Origin: Malaciobacter marinus
GTDB lineage: Bacteria > Campylobacterota > Campylobacteria > Campylobacterales > Arcobacteraceae
Length of the DNA stretch: 64,000 nt
Assembly: GCF_003544855.1 (NCBI RefSeq)
Contig: NZ_CP032101.1
Coordinates: forward strand, 434,001-498,000
Reading direction: 5' to 3'
Below are positions 25,272 to 34,351 of the stretch, one piece after another (positions within the stretch are counted from its first letter, which is position 1; each line of letters starts with the position of its first letter). A program made the translations under genes and the position numbers. A model generated the notes under the pieces. It was not told the origin of the DNA, ran no database searches, and saw only the letters and a program-made list of their open reading frames with translations.

Positions 25272-26986
25272 AAAAGATTTTTTTTATTTTATTTGTCTTT
25301 TCTTTCTCTTTTGTTTTTGCAGATAAATTTAATTTAATAAAAAGTTTTCAAGTTTCTGAAGATTTTGAAATATTTAAAGAGTTTGGTAAAAATGACTTTT
25401 TAGAGTATAAAAATAAAAAAGTAAAAAAGTTTGCTGTAAAAATAGAGCTTGATAAATCACTTTTAAAAGATAAAGAGTTCTATTTAACAGTGATATCAGA
25501 TTATGAAAATTTACTTTTTTCAAATATATCTTATATAAAAAATAATCATATTTTAATATCAAAATTAGATGAAAATACTCCTAATGAAATAACTTTTTAT
25601 TACTCTTATGATAAACCTAAAAGAGCAGGTTTTAGGATTAAAATTATTAGTGAATTTGAGTATAAAAATATTTTTCCATTTGAGGGAATTTTATATGGAG
25701 TAGCTTATGGAATCATCTTTTGCGCTTTTTTATACTATTTTATAATATATTTTTCAACTAGAAAAAGTTACTTTTTATATTACTCTATAATGCAAATATT
25801 TGTACTAGCATCTTTAATTGGTTTTGTCTATTTTAGCTTTAAACCATACCCTACAAATAATGCTCAAGCAATTGTTGATATTTTTGAAAATATGAGTTTT
25901 ATTTTTACTTTATTATTTGCAAAAGAGATTTTAAAAACAAAAAAGAAGATGCCATATGCAAACTATTTATTATGTTTTTTAATAGGCATAAATATTGTTG
26001 ATATTTTTATAATATTTTTTACTAAATACTCTATTTTATATGAATATATGCCTTTTTATATAATCTTTTTATTACCAACTATTTTAGGTATTATTTCAAT
26101 AATTAACAAAAATGAAAATACTATAATATATACAATTGGTTGGAGTTTTATGACTATTTTTATATATTTGGCTGAAATGGAGTTAATTCCTTTAAGTGGA
26201 ATATATACAATACATATAGTTGCACCAATGGAGTCTTTAATTTTTAGTTTTGCACTAGCTTTTACTTTAAGAGCTATTGTAAATGAAAAGAATGAAAAGG
26301 AAAAATTACTTATTCATAAAAGTAAATTAGCCTCTATGGGTGAGATGATAAACAACATTGCCCATCAATGGAGACAGCCTTTGACTCACTTAAGTTATAT
26401 AAATATGAACCTACAAATGGCATCTTATGATAATCAACTAAATAAAGAATATCTAAATGAAAAAATAGAAGAATCAAATAATCAACTTGAGTTTATGTCA
26501 AATACTATTGAAAGTTTTAGTGATTTTTATAAACCACAAAAACAAAAAGATTATTTTTATATTTCAAGCGCTGTAAAACAAGCAATAAATATTATGTCTG
26601 TTATTTTAGATAAATATGATATTGAAATTTCATTGAAAATAAGAAATGATATGAAAATTTACTCTTACGAAAATGAGTATTCTCAAGTTGTATTAAATCT
26701 AATAACAAATGCAAAAGATATTTTACTGCAAAGGGAAATCATAAATCCAAAAATCAAAATAACTATTGATACAAATTTAAATAGAAGTGTTACAACTGTT
26801 TGTGATAATGCAAAAGGAGTTGATAATAAAAATATTCAAAAAGTATTTGAACCATATTTTACTACTAAAGAAAAAGGAAGTGGAATAGGGCTATATATGT
26901 CAAAAACAATAATCAACTCTCACTTTAAAGGAGATTTGAAAGTAACAAACACCAAAGAAGGTGCTTGTTTTTTTATTGAAGTTTGA
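25268..26986 (+). CDS. 7TMR-DISM sensor histidine kinase
   Basis: 572 residues: a signal peptide (MKKIFFILFVFSFSFVFA), an extracytoplasmic beta domain (about 20-135, 7TMR-DISMED2-like), seven predicted helices (about 138-340), then the transmitter. The phospho-acceptor is H366 in SMGEMINNIAHQWRQPLTHL, the ATPase N box is VVLNLITNAKDIL (475-487) and the G boxes are VCDNAKGV and GSGIGLYMSK. 7TMR-DISM proteins sense small extracellular ligands through the N-terminal domain. It is translationally coupled to the regulator upstream. A GC-richer hairpin with seven T lies just before its stop (26946-26974). Confidence 0.88.
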   Translation: MKKIFFILFVFSFSFVFADKFNLIKSFQVSEDFEIFKEFGKNDFLEYKNKKVKKFAVKIELDKSLLKDKEFYLTVISDYENLLFSNISYIKNNHILISKLDENTPNEITFYYSYDKPKRAGFRIKIISEFEYKNIFPFEGILYGVAYGIIFCAFLYYFIIYFSTRKSYFLYYSIMQIFVLASLIGFVYFSFKPYPTNNAQAIVDIFENMSFIFTLLFAKEILKTKKKMPYANYLLCFLIGINIVDIFIIFFTKYSILYEYMPFYIIFLLPTILGIISIINKNENTIIYTIGWSFMTIFIYLAEMELIPLSGIYTIHIVAPMESLIFSFALAFTLRAIVNEKNEKEKLLIHKSKLASMGEMINNIAHQWRQPLTHLSYINMNLQMASYDNQLNKEYLNEKIEESNNQLEFMSNTIESFSDFYKPQKQKDYFYISSAVKQAINIMSVILDKYDIEISLKIRNDMKIYSYENEYSQVVLNLITNAKDILLQREIINPKIKITIDTNLNRSVTTVCDNAKGVDNKNIQKVFEPYFTTKEKGSGIGLYMSKTIINSHFKGDLKVTNTKEGACFFIEV

Positions 26987-26999
26987 TTTGTTTTTAAAC

Positions 27000-27485
27000 T
27001 TATTTTTTTAATTGTGCCATTAGTGTTTTTGTATTTCTTGCACTAAAATATAAAGCTAAAGCTATAAATAAAAAGCCAAGTGATAAAAGTATGATTAAAG
27101 GCATTCCTAGTTCATTACTTCTTTGTCTTGGTTGTGAAAGCTTTTTCTTAGCCTCTTTTGAAGCTTTTATACTAAAGCCCTCAAGTGGAGCAATTCCATC
27201 TTTTACAATTTGATGTCCAGGTCCTCCATCTAAAACTACTTGATACTCTTCTTTTGGAATATCAATAGTTATTTCACTCTCATCAGGAAGTCTTTTTTTA
27301 AATAAAATTTCTCCTGTTGCTAATGATTCAAGTCTTATCATCGCACCTGCTGCTTTTTGTCCATTACTAAATTCACCTATAACTGTGATTGTATTGTCAT
27401 CATTATTAAATACATTCATTAAAAGTGTGTGTGCACTTAGGTTTACTGCTAAAAAAAGTGCTAAAAAAATATATCTTAATTTCAT
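27000..27485 (-). CDS. NikL-like small periplasmic protein with membrane anchor, paralogue
   Basis: 161 residues: a signal peptide (MKLRYIFLALFLAVNLSA), mature start HTLLMNVFNNDDNTITVIGEFSNGQKAAGAMIRLES, a QVVLDGGPGHQIVKDGIAP motif, a basic linker (KEAKKKLSQPRQRS) and a C-terminal helix (about 127-149). It is a clear paralogue of the protein at 12714-13214: the same order of motifs with about half the residues identical by eye. It is the last gene of the DUF3649-PepSY-NikL-like set, 9 bp after the PepSY gene. Resemblance to NikL/CbiL is by motif only. Confidence 0.65.
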   Translation of the reverse strand: MKLRYIFLALFLAVNLSAHTLLMNVFNNDDNTITVIGEFSNGQKAAGAMIRLESLATGEILFKKRLPDESEITIDIPKEEYQVVLDGGPGHQIVKDGIAPLEGFSIKASKEAKKKLSQPRQRSNELGMPLIILLSLGFLFIALALYFSARNTKTLMAQLKK

Positions 27486-27494
27486 TGTTTTCCT

Positions 27495-29057
27495 TTAAAC
27501 TTTTGCTTTAAAAAAGCTTTTTGCTTCATTTCTATTATTTGGTAGTTTGTAAGCTAATAACATAAGTAATAAACCAAATAAAAACAGTCCTAAATCAACA
27601 TTTAAAATAGTATTCATTTTAAGAGCATATAATTCAATTGGATTAAATCCACTATTGTAAAAATGTAATATTGGAGTTAGCATAAAAAATAAAGCTCCTA
27701 TAAAAAAGAACTCTTTTGTTGCTTGGTATGAATTAATTCTATAAAATGACCATGTAAATGTTGCAAGCCAAAAGACAAAAAATAAGCCCTTTTGCCAAAT
27801 AAGTCTATCTTGCATATCAAATGGTAAAATCCATTGAAGTAAAAATATAAAGCCAGTTGCTGGAATAACACCTATCATAACTGCAAGTGATAATTTCCCA
27901 AACCAATGGTAAAATGGAACTTTATTTTCAAATCTTTTTGCTCGTTTTTCAAGCCAAAGCATTACACCAAATCCAATTGCAACTGCACAAATAGCCATAA
28001 GTGTTGCCATAAGAATTCTAGTAAATACATCAACTCCAAAAAGTAAATGTAAGAAATACATGCTATCTACAAATAGTTTAGACCAATGGGAATCTAAAAC
28101 TTTTATATTTTGTATTAAGCTTCCATCTACTCCACTTAATATAACAGTTGGATCATTGTAAATACCATTTAAAAATGGCATTTTGGGATTGTATCCCTCA
28201 AGTTCAACTTGTGCACTTGAATCTTTCCAATTTATAAGCTTTATTTTGTGAAAGTTGACATTTGGATTTATTTCTTGTGCTTTTTTTATTAGTTCATTAA
28301 TTGGAAGCATTTCAACAGTATCATTTTTCTTTTCAATTTTCTCTTTTTCTGGGTTAAGAACAGGTCTTATTAGTCTTCCTATTTGAAAAGTTTCACCTTT
28401 TGAACTTATATATGCCATAGGCGCTGAGCCTACAAATCCTATGTTCATTAAAGCACCTGTTAATGTAACTATAATAAAAGGAGCAAATATCCATGTGAAA
28501 ATTTTTCTATGCCATTTAGAAAATTTACTTTGTTGATTTTTTCCTTTGTTTTTATATTTTATTAAATAGACTTGAATTAGTCCACCAATAATTAAAAACA
28601 TTACTCCAACTGCAACAAATCCAAATAGTAAATAACCAAAAGTTTTCAATGGTCTTCCATAATGCATACTATTTAAAAACCACGCAAGTTCAGAAATATC
28701 TTTTTCATCTTCTATTTTTTCCATACTATTTGGATTAAATACAACAGCTTGAGTAAACATATGTCTTATTTTAAGTGCAGGATCACCTCTGTATCCTGGT
28801 AGTTGAATAATTATATTATTTCTTGGAAATTCTGGGTCTGAAATTACTGGATCAATCATGGCAGAATAATTTATATTTTTAATATCAGCTGCTTCAAAAT
28901 GTCTTGATGGTTTTTCCCATGTTTGAATGTATGGTAAAAAAATTGCAAAAATTCCAAAAAAGACAGCTACATACATAAATAATGAAAAAGTAATCCCAGC
29001 TGCTACATGAACCCTTTGTAGTCTTTGTTTTAATAGTTTTGTTGGATTATGACTCAT
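27495..29057 (-). CDS. PepSY-associated membrane protein (PiuB-like), paralogue
   Basis: 520 residues, collinear with the protein at 13198-14790: LQRVHVAAGITFSLFMYVAVFFGIFAIFLPYIQTWEKPSRH, LNSMHYGRPLKTFGYLLFGFVAVG, KWHRKIFTWIFAPFIIVTLTGALMNIG, MYFLHLLFGVDVFTRILMA and a C-terminal helical block. The conserved His positions in these helices suggest heme coordination, as in PepSY_TM siderophore reductases. It is one base from the DUF3649-like gene and 9 bp from the NikL-like gene. This second set has no receptor in its own operon; the receptor at 22391-24496 is the nearest possible partner. Confidence 0.82.
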   Translation of the reverse strand: MSHNPTKLLKQRLQRVHVAAGITFSLFMYVAVFFGIFAIFLPYIQTWEKPSRHFEAADIKNINYSAMIDPVISDPEFPRNNIIIQLPGYRGDPALKIRHMFTQAVVFNPNSMEKIEDEKDISELAWFLNSMHYGRPLKTFGYLLFGFVAVGVMFLIIGGLIQVYLIKYKNKGKNQQSKFSKWHRKIFTWIFAPFIIVTLTGALMNIGFVGSAPMAYISSKGETFQIGRLIRPVLNPEKEKIEKKNDTVEMLPINELIKKAQEINPNVNFHKIKLINWKDSSAQVELEGYNPKMPFLNGIYNDPTVILSGVDGSLIQNIKVLDSHWSKLFVDSMYFLHLLFGVDVFTRILMATLMAICAVAIGFGVMLWLEKRAKRFENKVPFYHWFGKLSLAVMIGVIPATGFIFLLQWILPFDMQDRLIWQKGLFFVFWLATFTWSFYRINSYQATKEFFFIGALFFMLTPILHFYNSGFNPIELYALKMNTILNVDLGLFLFGLLLMLLAYKLPNNRNEAKSFFKAKV

Positions 29058-29058
29058 G

Positions 29059-29379
29059 TTAATTTCCTAAAATAAAAATTGCAATAGCAATACAGAAAAT
29101 AGTTGAGGGAATAAAAGTTTTGTATAAAGCTATCATCTTAGTTGAAGATACAGATATCCATAAAGCTGCAATTGCCCAAGCTAATGTATTAAACATCAAT
29201 GGAATAATAATTGATTCTCCAGCAGTTCCAGGAAGTATGAAAACAAGTAAGGTCATAGCTAGATATGCAACTAGCAGACCACCAAAAATAGCGCAAATAG
29301 TCCTAAAAAGTCCGATTTTTTTTCCACTTTGTTCAGGAGTATTTAATTTTTTAAATATAGAATTTACTTTACAATTCAA
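29059..29379 (-). CDS. Small membrane protein, DUF3649-like, paralogue
   Basis: 106 residues if started at the TTG at 29379, which has AAAGG about eight bases upstream. A GTG at 29388 would place the Shine-Dalgarno on the start itself. It contains KKLNTPEQSGKKIGLFRTICAIFGGLLVAYLAMTLLVFILPG and FNTLAWAIAALWISVSSTKMIALYKTFIPSTIF, matching the protein at 14800-15102 almost motif for motif. Three membrane helices are predicted. It is the first gene of the second PepSY set, preceded by a good Fur-like box. Confidence 0.62.
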   Translation of the reverse strand: MNCKVNSIFKKLNTPEQSGKKIGLFRTICAIFGGLLVAYLAMTLLVFILPGTAGESIIIPLMFNTLAWAIAALWISVSSTKMIALYKTFIPSTIFCIAIAIFILGN

Positions 29380-29401
29380 AAATATCACCTTTATTTAATT
29401 T

Positions 29402-29416
29402 TGATAATTATAATCA
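29402..29416 (-). promoter_or_regulatory. Fur-box-like site of second PepSY operon
   Basis: TGATAATTATAATCA lies 22 bp upstream of the DUF3649-like start and is nearly identical to the site in front of the TonB operon at 12608-12622. Iron regulation is inferred. Confidence 0.6.
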
Positions 29417-29534
29417 TTAAATCATGAATAAAGACTTAATAAAATTTGTAACATGATAAGAATAAGTAAATAGCAAAGCAATCACATAGAAAGATTTAGA
29501 TATAATGGCAAAAATTTTATGGTGAAAGATAGAT

Positions 29535-30779
29535 ATGATAGATATAAAATTACTGCAAAAAGATTTTGAAACTACTGCAAATGCCTTAAAAAGAAAAGGT
29601 GTAGATGCAAAACTACTTGATAGTTTAAAAACAATTTCACAAGATGCTAAAGCAAAAAGACAAAGCATGGAAGATGTAACTGCAGAGCAAAATAAATTAT
29701 CAAAAGAGTTTGGAAGATATAAAAAAGAAGGACTTGATATAGCACCATTACAAAAAAGTATTGGTGAACTTAAAGCTAAAAAACAAGACTTAGAAGATGA
29801 GGTTAGAATTTTAGAAGAGAAACTAACTTCAATCGCACTTGGTGTTCCAAATTTTCCAGATGAGAATGTTCCAGATGGTGAAAATGAAGATGAAAATGTT
29901 GTATTAGAAACAATAGGTGAAAAACCATCATTTAGTTTTGAACCAAAAGAACATTGGGATTTAGGTGAAAAAAATGGATGGCTAGATTTTGAAAGAGGCG
30001 TTAAGTTAGCTAAATCTAGATTTTCAGCTATGAAAGGAGTTGCTGCAAGATTAGAAAGAGCATTGATTAATTATATGCTTGATTTTAATAGACAAAGAGG
30101 TTTTGAAGAGTGGTATGTTCCATTTATGGCAAACTCAAATACTTTGCAAGGAACAGGACAACTTCCAAAATTTGAAGATGATTTGTTTAAAATTGAGGGT
30201 GAGGATTTATATCTTATTCCAACAGCAGAAGTAAGTCTTACTAATCTTTATAGTGATGAAATAGTTGCAGTTGATGAATTACCTTTAATGCTAACTTCTT
30301 ATACTCCTTGTTTTAGAAAAGAAGCAGGAAGTGCAGGGCGAGATACAAGAGGATTGATTAGACAACACCAATTTGATAAAGTTGAAATGGTTGCAATTAC
30401 TAAACAAGAAGAATCAGAAGAAATATTTGAAAAAATGGTTGCTTGTGCTAGTGATTTATTAACTTCACTTGGACTTTCTCATCAAAAAGTTATGCTTTGT
30501 ACTGGTGATTTAGGATTTAGTGCAGCAAAAACAATTGATTTAGAAGTTTGGCTTCCTGGACAAAATAAGTATAGAGAAATATCTTCAATCTCAAATACTA
30601 AAGAGTTTCAAGCAAGACGAGCAAAAATTAGATATAAAGAGAATAAAAAGAATATTTTAGCGCATACATTAAATGGTTCTTCTTTAGCAGTTGGAAGAAC
30701 ACTTGTAGCTATAATGGAAAACTATCAACAAGAAGATGGTTCTATAAAAATACCTGACGTACTTAAAAAGTATATGTAA
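29535..30779 (+). CDS. serS: Seryl-tRNA synthetase
   Basis: 414 residues, the normal length. The start [29 protein letters not shown] leads into the N-terminal coiled-coil arm (about 28-105) that binds tRNA-Ser. The class II core has motif 2 ([25 protein letters not shown]) and motif 3 ([20 protein letters not shown]), plus TAEV and [15 protein letters not shown]. It charges tRNA-Ser in the cytoplasm. GGTGAAAGAT precedes the ATG. It is a housekeeping gene marking the end of the iron island. Confidence 0.97.
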   Translation: MIDIKLLQKDFETTANALKRKGVDAKLLDSLKTISQDAKAKRQSMEDVTAEQNKLSKEFGRYKKEGLDIAPLQKSIGELKAKKQDLEDEVRILEEKLTSIALGVPNFPDENVPDGENEDENVVLETIGEKPSFSFEPKEHWDLGEKNGWLDFERGVKLAKSRFSAMKGVAARLERALINYMLDFNRQRGFEEWYVPFMANSNTLQGTGQLPKFEDDLFKIEGEDLYLIPTAEVSLTNLYSDEIVAVDELPLMLTSYTPCFRKEAGSAGRDTRGLIRQHQFDKVEMVAITKQEESEEIFEKMVACASDLLTSLGLSHQKVMLCTGDLGFSAAKTIDLEVWLPGQNKYREISSISNTKEFQARRAKIRYKENKKNILAHTLNGSSLAVGRTLVAIMENYQQEDGSIKIPDVLKKYM

Positions 30780-30785
30780 GAAATA

Positions 30786-30818
30786 AAAAAATAAGAAACT
30801 AAAAGCTTCTTATTTTTT
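30786..30818. terminator. Bidirectional terminator after serS
   Basis: A perfect 12-bp stem (AAAAAATAAGAA / TTCTTATTTTTT) has a 9-base loop and starts 6 bp past the serS stop. The A-run before and T-run after the stem allow termination on both strands, so it can also end the minus-strand RNA predicted at 31005-30786. Confidence 0.75.
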
Positions 30819-31005
30819 AAACAAAATTCGCAATTCTAATAATATATTCACATTTATTTATCAATAATTTGACAAGTATAAATTAATTCTTTGTTTAGTT
30901 CAAAGTTAGGAATGAGAATGACTAAACTAAAGAATTAAAAGACAAAAGAAGTTTCATAAGACTTATTATGTAGGGAAGGAGACATATTATAAGTAAAACT
31001 TCTTT
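30786..31005 (-). ncRNA. Predicted Crp/Fnr-controlled small RNA with anti-Shine-Dalgarno loop
   Basis: No open reading frame of note lies here, but two strong hairpins do. Read on the minus strand, the first (31005-30945) starts at the predicted transcription start: an outer stem AAAGAAGTTT / AAACTTCTTT and an inner stem ACTTATAATATGT / ACATAATAAGT present the 10-base loop CTCCTTCCCT. The second (30936-30883) has a 17-bp stem with one bulged base and a 21-base pyrimidine-rich loop containing TCATTCC. Termination would occur at the serS bidirectional hairpin, giving about 220 nt, or earlier. A Crp/Fnr box and TATAAT with nrf-like spacing precede it. Existence, ends and targets are predictions. 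The plus strand would fold as well, with a purine loop AGGGAAGGAG, but no comparable promoter was found for it. Confidence 0.6.
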
Positions 31006-31011
31006 GACTGT

Positions 31012-31053
31012 ATTATATAACTTTATACAAATTATATACTTGATTTATATCAA
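31012..31053 (-). promoter_or_regulatory. Crp/Fnr box and -10 element of the predicted small RNA
   Basis: The palindrome TTGATTTATATCAA (31040-31053) is a perfect TTGAT-N4-ATCAA site. On the minus strand TATAAT lies at 31017-31012. Box centre to -10 centre is 32 bp, placing the site at -41.5 from a start at about 31005, the class II activation geometry. Confidence 0.65.
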
Positions 31054-31113
31054 AAAAGAGTAAACTTTTAGTAAATTTTTTACTAAAATATCAATATAAG
31101 ATAAGAAATTTAG

Positions 31114-31150
31114 AAAAAATCACTATAAATAACTTTTATAGTGATTTTTT
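31114..31150. terminator. Terminator of the nrf-ccsBA operon
   Basis: A perfect 15-bp stem (AAAAAATCACTATAA / TTATAGTGATTTTTT) has a 7-base loop. The right arm includes the ccsBA stop codon and last codons. On the minus strand the left arm supplies a run of six T. Another AT-only hairpin lies at 31066-31088. Confidence 0.75.
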
Positions 31151-34100
31151 GTTTCTAAAAGCTAATAATATGATTATTAAAATTATAATAGCACTTATAG
31201 GAACAAATGAAGGAATAGGTACAGGATCACCTGCTGCATAAGAGTGCTTTCCACTTAAATAGTAGTTTACTCCAAAATATGTCATAATAATTGAAGCATA
31301 ACTTACAAGTGTTAATACAGCAAATAAAAACTCTGTTAAAATACCTTTTATATACCGTAGATGAATGATTACAGCATAAATTAAAATAGATACTAAAGTC
31401 CAAGTCTCTTTTGGATCCCAACCCCAATATCTCCCCCAAGATTCATTTGCCCAAATACCTCCTAAAAAGTTTCCTATTACTAATAAAACTAAACCTATAA
31501 TTAAAGACATTTCATTTATTCTATTTGCTTCTTTTATACTTAAAAGAATAGAAAAGAAATTTTCATTCTCTTTATTTTTATTTATTAAAGCAAAAAGAAT
31601 TAAAGCTATAAATCCAAGTAAAGCACTTAATCCTAAAAAGCCATAACTTGCAGTAATCACACTAACATGAATAGTCAGCCAATATGACTTTAATACAGGT
31701 GCTAAAGTCGTGATTTGTGGTTCCATCCAACTTAAGTGTGCAACAAATAGTGTAATTGCACTTAATATTCCTGTCGTAGCTAATGCAAGATTTGATTGTT
31801 TTGAAAAGAATATTCCTGATAATATTATTGCCCATGCAATATAAATCATAGATTCATAACCATTTGACCATGGTGCATGACCTGCAACATACCATCTAAG
31901 TGCAAGTCCAAAAGTATGAACTACAAAGCCTAAAATAAGAAATATTAAAACTATTTTTGTAAGTTTACTAATATTAAGGTTTTGTTTAAATATATTTATA
32001 AAAACAGTTATTAAAAGAGTAAGACCTAAGATTAAATAATAAGGAGTCAATCTTTCAAATATATTATATTTATTAAACATTAGTTCTGCTTTTATTTTCC
32101 ATTGTGTTGGTATTATATGTGTTGCATATTTCTTTTGAAACTTTTTTATATTTTGTAGTTTTTCATTAACTTTATTCCAAGAAAGATTATTTTCATTTGC
32201 TTTTTTTAATGTAATAAAGTAGTCTTGCATAAGCTCTTTTATTTTTATAGCTTGCTCTTTTGACATACTAATATCTGAAGTATTATCTAAAACTCTTAGT
32301 GCAATAGAAGGAGCAATCCATCTGTTTTTTTTATCATATGCTATTGGAAAGGCTTTGAAAAAATCCCCAATAAATAGTGAGTATGCAATATTTAATCTTT
32401 CATCAACTTTGATTAACTCTTTGTCAAGTTTTGTTCTACTTATGGGTTTTTTTGCATTTGCATTTTCTAAAATATTTTGTAACTTATATTTCCCATCTTT
32501 TGTATATATATCATTAAAACTTATAGCTTTTTTATTTTTGTCAATTTTTAAAATCTCTTTTAATTTATCATTTTTTATTTTTATAAACTCTATATTTTGC
32601 CAAACTTTTGGATATAGCATCATGCTTAAGAAAAATTGGTTTTCATCAAGATTAAATATCTTATCTTTTCTTGCAATTTTGTTTACTATTTCAATAGCTA
32701 ATGAATTAACAGGCTTTATTCTTCCTTGATAATCTTGAATCAAAAAACTTCCAAAATAGTCTGAGTGTATTTTATCTATATTTTTAATACTATTAATTAT
32801 CTCTTCATTGATTGAGTTTTTTGCAAATGTTGGAGTATTAAAAGAAAATAACATAAAAAGTACAAAAAGTGCTGATTTAAAACCATTTTTTAAATAATAG
32901 CTTTTTTTAATATCTTCAATATTAAATTTTTTGTTGCTTAATTTTCTAAATCTTCCATTCTTACTAAAAAGATTTAAAAATAGACCTGTAAAAAGTAAAA
33001 AGTAGCCAATATATGTTGGAGTTTTCCCTGGGTCTTTATTTACTGATAAGATTGTAGCGCTTTCATCTTGTTTGTATGAAGATTGAAAAAATCTGTAACC
33101 TTTATAATCTAATGTATTATTCATATATATTCTATAAAATTTATTCTCTTTTAAATCTTTATCAACTATTTCAATATCACTTAAGTATGTTGATGGTGAG
33201 TTTGACCCTGGATATCTATTTAATTGAAAATCCAATAGTTTTATACTAAAAGGTAAGGTAATAGGTTTAGCACCCCATTGTAGTTCAAAGTCAAGCCCTT
33301 GAAAAGTAGTTTTAGTAATATAACCTCTATTTGAACCACCTTTTCCATATAAAGCTACTTTTTTACTACTATTATTTGTTATTAAATCAACTAAAACAGC
33401 ATTTACTTGAGCATCTTTTTTTACTTGATTTTTAGAAGCACTTACAACTTTTAAAGCACCTTTTGAACTTGCTTGTTTAATCATAAATTGTGTTTGTCCA
33501 ACTTTATAAACTCTTGATTGCCCTAAAATAATCTCTTTATTTGCGTCTATTACTCCATCTTTTTTATTTTCAATTGAGTACCAAGCAGTAGAGATATTTG
33601 CTTTATATAAAATTTGTCCATTATCTTTTGTATTTATTGTAACAAGTGGTTTTTTATAATTTTTAAACTCTTTATTTAATGAGAAATCTAAAAATTGTGT
33701 TTTTTTTACTTCACTATTTTTTAAATCAATACTTTTTACTCCATTAAATGTTGATACAACTATATTTACCATTGGAATTCCATCTTTATCATCAACAATT
33801 GCTTCAATAGCATTTGGTACAAACTTGTCAAATTTAACTTTGATATCTTTATTTTTTAAATCAAAAGTATGTGAAAAATCAGTTTGATTAAGTTTTGTCA
33901 TTAAAACTTTTTTTTCAAAATTTAGTTCATTGTTTTTATTAGTAGCTTTTATTTGAATATATTCATCTGTAGTATAAATAATATTTTGTTCTCTTCCCTC
34001 ATCAATTGTCATAATTGCTTCATATCCCAAATATCTAGTAAGTGCAGAACCTACAAATATAAATATAAAAGATATATGAATTAAAAGAATGAAAAATTTC

Positions 34101-34321
34101 TTTTTTTGATACATTTTGAACCAATAAATATTAAAGATAACACCAATAGTTAATAAAAGCATTATTGCTTCAAACCAAGTTTGTCCATATATAAATGATT
34201 TTGCTCCAAGAGGTCCAAAGTCATTTTCTACAAAAGTAGCAACTGCACATGCAAGAGCAAAAAATAGCATAAGTACAGTCATAACTTCTATACTAAAAAA
34301 ATTTTTAAGGGTTTTTTTCAT
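31136..34321 (-). CDS. ccsBA: Fused cytochrome c synthase CcsBA (NrfI-type)
   Basis: 1061 residues. The N-terminal ~450 residues are ResB-like (CcsB): helices near 15-35, 45-62 and 70-90, a large periplasmic region, then YRGFRFFQSSY-like sequence (YKGYRFFQSSYKQDES) and a helix near 435. The C-terminal ~300 residues are CcsA: HTFGLALRWYVAGHAPWSNGYESMIYIAW and the tryptophan-rich WANESWGRYWGWDPKETW heme-handling motif, with His in LTIHVSV and AVIIHLRYIKG. It attaches heme to cytochromes c at the outer face of the inner membrane. It follows nrfA, as nrfI does in Wolinella, where that synthase is needed for the CX2CK heme of NrfA. Whether this is the only Ccs of the cell cannot be told. Confidence 0.92.
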   Translation of the reverse strand: MKKTLKNFFSIEVMTVLMLFFALACAVATFVENDFGPLGAKSFIYGQTWFEAIMLLLTIGVIFNIYWFKMYQKKKFFILLIHISFIFIFVGSALTRYLGYEAIMTIDEGREQNIIYTTDEYIQIKATNKNNELNFEKKVLMTKLNQTDFSHTFDLKNKDIKVKFDKFVPNAIEAIVDDKDGIPMVNIVVSTFNGVKSIDLKNSEVKKTQFLDFSLNKEFKNYKKPLVTINTKDNGQILYKANISTAWYSIENKKDGVIDANKEIILGQSRVYKVGQTQFMIKQASSKGALKVVSASKNQVKKDAQVNAVLVDLITNNSSKKVALYGKGGSNRGYITKTTFQGLDFELQWGAKPITLPFSIKLLDFQLNRYPGSNSPSTYLSDIEIVDKDLKENKFYRIYMNNTLDYKGYRFFQSSYKQDESATILSVNKDPGKTPTYIGYFLLFTGLFLNLFSKNGRFRKLSNKKFNIEDIKKSYYLKNGFKSALFVLFMLFSFNTPTFAKNSINEEIINSIKNIDKIHSDYFGSFLIQDYQGRIKPVNSLAIEIVNKIARKDKIFNLDENQFFLSMMLYPKVWQNIEFIKIKNDKLKEILKIDKNKKAISFNDIYTKDGKYKLQNILENANAKKPISRTKLDKELIKVDERLNIAYSLFIGDFFKAFPIAYDKKNRWIAPSIALRVLDNTSDISMSKEQAIKIKELMQDYFITLKKANENNLSWNKVNEKLQNIKKFQKKYATHIIPTQWKIKAELMFNKYNIFERLTPYYLILGLTLLITVFINIFKQNLNISKLTKIVLIFLILGFVVHTFGLALRWYVAGHAPWSNGYESMIYIAWAIILSGIFFSKQSNLALATTGILSAITLFVAHLSWMEPQITTLAPVLKSYWLTIHVSVITASYGFLGLSALLGFIALILFALINKNKENENFFSILLSIKEANRINEMSLIIGLVLLVIGNFLGGIWANESWGRYWGWDPKETWTLVSILIYAVIIHLRYIKGILTEFLFAVLTLVSYASIIMTYFGVNYYLSGKHSYAAGDPVPIPSFVPISAIIILIIILLAFRNKKSL

Positions 34322-34351
34322 TTTATTAATCCATAAAGTATTTAAATTTTA

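Noticed and set aside
26946-26974. Hairpin CAAACACC / GGTGCTTG followed by seven T as a terminator
   Set aside because: It lies inside the kinase coding region before its stop codon and has a mismatch. A functional terminator here would truncate the mRNA, although it could still serve as a late terminator.
30869-30882. TTGACA plus TATAAA as a plus-strand promoter for the hairpin region
   Set aside because: The two boxes are only about 2 bp apart, far from a usable spacing, and transcription from TATAAA would cut the first stem. The minus-strand promoter with the Crp/Fnr box fits the hairpin start exactly.
30883-31005. Plus-strand RNA with GGA loops as a CsrA-binding RNA
   Set aside because: The loops contain AGGA and AGGGAAGGAG, but only two hairpins exist and no plus-strand promoter was found. 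The minus-strand reading explains the promoter as well.
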